From the NCBI GenBank assembly GCA_002067405.1, contig MVRP01000082.1, positions 1 through 15,565 on the forward strand: 15,565 bases of DNA, given 5' to 3'. Both the position numbers and the translations under genes were made by a program. Shown here in pieces: positions 13,327 to 15,565 of the stretch. The notes below the pieces were generated by a model. It was not told the origin of the DNA and did no database searches. It saw nothing but the letters and a program-made list of their open reading frames with translations. This DNA comes from Syntrophorhabdaceae bacterium PtaU1.Bin034. GTDB taxonomy: Bacteria > Desulfobacterota_G > Syntrophorhabdia > Syntrophorhabdales > WCHB1-27. The stretch's first letter is position 1. Every line of letters starts with the position of its first letter.

Positions 13327-15318
13327 ATGAGATACGCGGAGACCGGTTATAACCTAGAAATTGATTTAGCCACAGGGAACATCGAACGTGTGGAAACTGA
13401 CCCGAAAACGATGGAAACCCATCTTGGAGGGTTAGGCACAAGCGTCAAGATCCACTGGGACAGGGTCGGGCCGGAGGTCGGGCCTTTTGACCCTGAGAAC
13501 CTTTTGATTTTCAGCACAGGTGTTCTCAATGCGACACCTGCTTTCAGCGCTAATCGTACCGTTGTCACTTTCGTCAGTCCTCAGTCGCATTTACTGGCAT
13601 ATCCGATGATGGGGGGGTTCTGGTCGGCGGAATTGAAGTACGCGGGCTATGACAAGGTGATCATTCGCAACAAGTCCGAAAAGTGGGTCTATATCTGGAT
13701 ACACAATGACAAGGTAGAGTTACGCGACGCCTCTCATTTGAAAGGGCGAGGCGCCCTTGAAACCCAGGACCTCATCCGCCAGGAATTGAAGCAGCCTCAT
13801 GCTCAGGTGGCTGCGATCGGACCGGCAGGCGAAAACAAGTGTTTCACCGCCTCCATCGAGCAGGGCAGGTCAAGCGCAAGCCGGCTTGGTGGCGGTGCGG
13901 TCATGGGGGACAAGAAGGTAAAGGCTATAGCCGTTCGCGGAACCAAGAATGACATCAACCTTGCAGATGGCGAAGCTTTTATGAAAGAGATGAAAGGCGT
14001 GATGGAATATATCAACTTCCGGAACGCAAACCCCATACCTGACGTCATGACAATTCTTTCAGGGATCGGGTCACCCCAGGAGATGGTGCATACCGACGAG
14101 AAGTGGCACACCGAAAACTTCATGTGGGGGAATGCCCGTACCAGGAGAAGGGACTTTTGGGACGAAAAGATCGCCGTGGAATGGCCGAGGACCCAGTTGG
14201 AGGGCATCAAACGGTTAATAAGCTGCTTTAACTGCCCGCAGCACTGCGGCGCATTGATCTCGTACAAGGACACGCCGAGATACATGGCGAAGTGCTTCGG
14301 GAAGCTTACCTATGCAATGGCGGCTTACGTCGATAGCATGGATTTTGCTTGGAGAACCCTGCAAAAAGCCACGGAGTACGGGTTCGATTCATTCTCGACC
14401 CCCCAGATCATAGCCTTCGCCGTGGAGCTTATTGAGGCCGGCATCCTGACTGACAAAGATCTTCAAGGGACCTCTACCTATCCGGCCTGCCCGTCAGACA
14501 AAGAGGGGAGATTCCACTGGTTGCTCGACAGGGTGGCTCACCGGGAAGGCATCGGCAACATCCTGGCGGACGGCGTGTGGTATGCGGCCCGCGCGATCGG
14601 CAACGGTGCGGAGGAATTTGACCATAATACCATCAAGCGACACGAGCAGCTCCCTCTCAAATTAGGAATGCTTGACCCTCTTTATTTTCTCATGTACTCG
14701 ACAAACGAGAAAATAAGCATTACCCAGATCGAAGGCCAGTGGCCCCAGTCGGCCTTTCCTACGATGGAGCAGAAAGAAAACTTTGTGAAGGACTGGCCCC
14801 AGCTTCCCGATCCGAAGTTCAAGCAGTATTTGCTGGACTGGGACCTTCGGGGAGAGAAGGCAATACCCTACTACCCGACGCCTCAAATAGCCAGTGAAAT
14901 AGTAGACTGGATGGAGATGCTCCACAATATCGACGATGCCTGCTGTGTGTGCTGCGGTATGTCGGGATTCTGCCTGAAACCGCCTTACCACATTCACAAT
15001 TATCCGAGAATCATTTCAGCAGCGACCGGGCTCGATCTGGACGAAGCCGGACTGAAGAAGATAGTCAATAGAAACCGTAACCTGCACCGGGCCTTCAATA
15101 ACAGAAATGGTATGAGGAGGACCGATGAGAAGCCGCCACTGGATCACTGGAAGAAAAGATTTCCGGACCTTGAGGAAGAGCTCCTGTCTACGTATTACGA
15201 GTTTAAGGGATGGAATATGAACGGTATTCCAACTAAAGAAAGACTGCAGGAACTGGATCTGGGCTACGTTGCCGAAGACTTAGAAAAGAGAGGTATATTG
15301 AAAGATGGCCAAGATTAA
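13327..15318 (+). CDS. BamB-like tungsten-containing oxidoreductase (aldehyde:ferredoxin oxidoreductase family)
   Basis: The 663-residue protein belongs to the AOR family, which binds tungsten through two pterin cofactors plus one [4Fe-4S] cluster. From memory it closely follows BamB, the active-site subunit of class II benzoyl-CoA reductase, along its whole length, including start 'RYAETGYNLEIDL', 'MMGGFW..ELKYAGYDK' (94-110) and 'HNYPRIISA'. Fe-S ligands are C300, C303 and C307 (CFNCPQHC), with a fourth expected in the Cys-rich CCVCCGMSGFC (539-549). C323 (AKCF) aligns with the BamB tungsten-ligand Cys. The catalytic segment reads QEMVHTDEKWH (251-261), retaining E252 and H261. AAGGAG (13315-13320) precedes the ATG. 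A BamC-like gene overlaps its end. True benzoyl-CoA reductase needs further Bam subunits not seen here, so another aldehyde or aromatic substrate is possible. Confidence 0.9.
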   Translation: MRYAETGYNLEIDLATGNIERVETDPKTMETHLGGLGTSVKIHWDRVGPEVGPFDPENLLIFSTGVLNATPAFSANRTVVTFVSPQSHLLAYPMMGGFWSAELKYAGYDKVIIRNKSEKWVYIWIHNDKVELRDASHLKGRGALETQDLIRQELKQPHAQVAAIGPAGENKCFTASIEQGRSSASRLGGGAVMGDKKVKAIAVRGTKNDINLADGEAFMKEMKGVMEYINFRNANPIPDVMTILSGIGSPQEMVHTDEKWHTENFMWGNARTRRRDFWDEKIAVEWPRTQLEGIKRLISCFNCPQHCGALISYKDTPRYMAKCFGKLTYAMAAYVDSMDFAWRTLQKATEYGFDSFSTPQIIAFAVELIEAGILTDKDLQGTSTYPACPSDKEGRFHWLLDRVAHREGIGNILADGVWYAARAIGNGAEEFDHNTIKRHEQLPLKLGMLDPLYFLMYSTNEKISITQIEGQWPQSAFPTMEQKENFVKDWPQLPDPKFKQYLLDWDLRGEKAIPYYPTPQIASEIVDWMEMLHNIDDACCVCCGMSGFCLKPPYHIHNYPRIISAATGLDLDEAGLKKIVNRNRNLHRAFNNRNGMRRTDEKPPLDHWKKRFPDLEEELLSTYYEFKGWNMNGIPTKERLQELDLGYVAEDLEKRGILKDGQD

Positions 15319-15565
15319 GAAGAAAGTCAAGGTAATCAAGATCGATGCGGATAAATGCAATGGTTGCCGGGGATGCGAGGTAGTCTGCTCCGCCTTCCAC
15401 GCCAACCCTCGATACAGCAGCAATAATACGGCGAGGTCGCGCATCCAGATTATTCGCCACCCGATAAAAGACATATGGCTTCCTGTATTTGCCGGTGAGT
15501 ACACACCCGCCGAATGCATGGGCAGAGACCAGTACATCATCGACGGTAAGGAATACGACGAGTGC
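15305..15565 (+). CDS. BamC-like ferredoxin-type Fe-S subunit (3' truncated by window end)
   Basis: Eighty-seven residues are visible and the frame is still open. A ferredoxin-type motif C18-x2-C21-x2-C24-x3-C28 (KCNGCRGCEVVC) is followed by 'SAFHANPRYSSNNTARSRIQ' and 'AECMGRDQYIIDGKEYDEC'. This layout matches the electron-transfer subunit that accompanies BamB-type AOR proteins, carrying electrons between the tungsten subunit and other partners in the cytoplasm. The ATG at 15305 overlaps the last 14 bp of the BamB-like gene in another frame and is preceded by GAGAGG (about 15286-15291), indicating translational coupling. Remaining Cys motifs and the full length lie beyond the window. Confidence 0.88.
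   Translation, partial: MAKIKKKVKVIKIDADKCNGCRGCEVVCSAFHANPRYSSNNTARSRIQIIRHPIKDIWLPVFAGEYTPAECMGRDQYIIDGKEYDEC

Noticed and set aside
1..15565. CRISPR array, tRNA/rRNA genes, transposase or integrase genes
   Set aside because: No regularly spaced repeats, cloverleaf-like segments or mobile-element proteins were recognised on either strand by eye.

Overview
The window looks like chromosome from a strictly anaerobic bacterium of the former Deltaproteobacteria (Desulfobacterota, perhaps a Syntrophorhabdus-like syntroph or aromatic degrader). This is inferred from gene content: a BamB/BamC-like tungsten oxidoreductase pair, a TTT-type organic-acid transporter, a TrsS-type radical SAM cluster and selenoproteins. 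No rRNA or other taxonomic marker is present. All convincing genes are on the + strand.

Layout. (1) 2-5831: a catabolic/transport operon with the 3' end of an MmgE/PrpD-family gene, a TctC-type binding protein, an enolase-superfamily enzyme, an M24-fold protein lacking most metal ligands, then TctB and TctA. (2) 6018-9500: three exported proteins in a row: a rhodanese, a tetraheme cytochrome c fused to a DUF1573-type domain, and a UGSC-family protein. Read conventionally, the last two are each split by an in-frame TGA. Both TGAs are better read as selenocysteine codons. One falls exactly in the UGSC motif. The other replaces the first Cys of the Cys-x-Cys motif of DUF1573. Each is followed by a hairpin with a 5-nt loop that starts exactly 21 nt after the TGA and has G as its second base, as expected for bacterial SECIS elements. 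A long hairpin at 9525-9559 closes this unit. (3) 9726-12987: a tightly packed cluster of a small unknown protein, a two-CxxC redox protein (DVU_1557-like), a TrsS-like radical SAM protein and a PaaK-like AMP-dependent CoA ligase (DVU_1553-like). (4) 12988-13326: a 339-bp regulatory gap with a nested inverted repeat, a good sigma-70-like promoter overlapped by a 20-bp-phased direct repeat, and alternative hairpins in the leader. (5) 13327-15565: a BamB-like aldehyde:ferredoxin oxidoreductase-family protein and the start of its BamC-like Fe-S partner, cut by the window end.

How they may work together: block 1 would import and process an organic acid. Block 2 reads as a periplasmic sulfur/selenium-thiol redox module coupled to a c-type cytochrome. 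Block 3 belongs to a poorly characterised radical SAM/redox system. Block 5 is an electron-transferring tungsten enzyme. The selenoprotein operon, above all the selenocysteine in a cytochrome-DUF1573 fusion, is the best candidate for an undescribed system.
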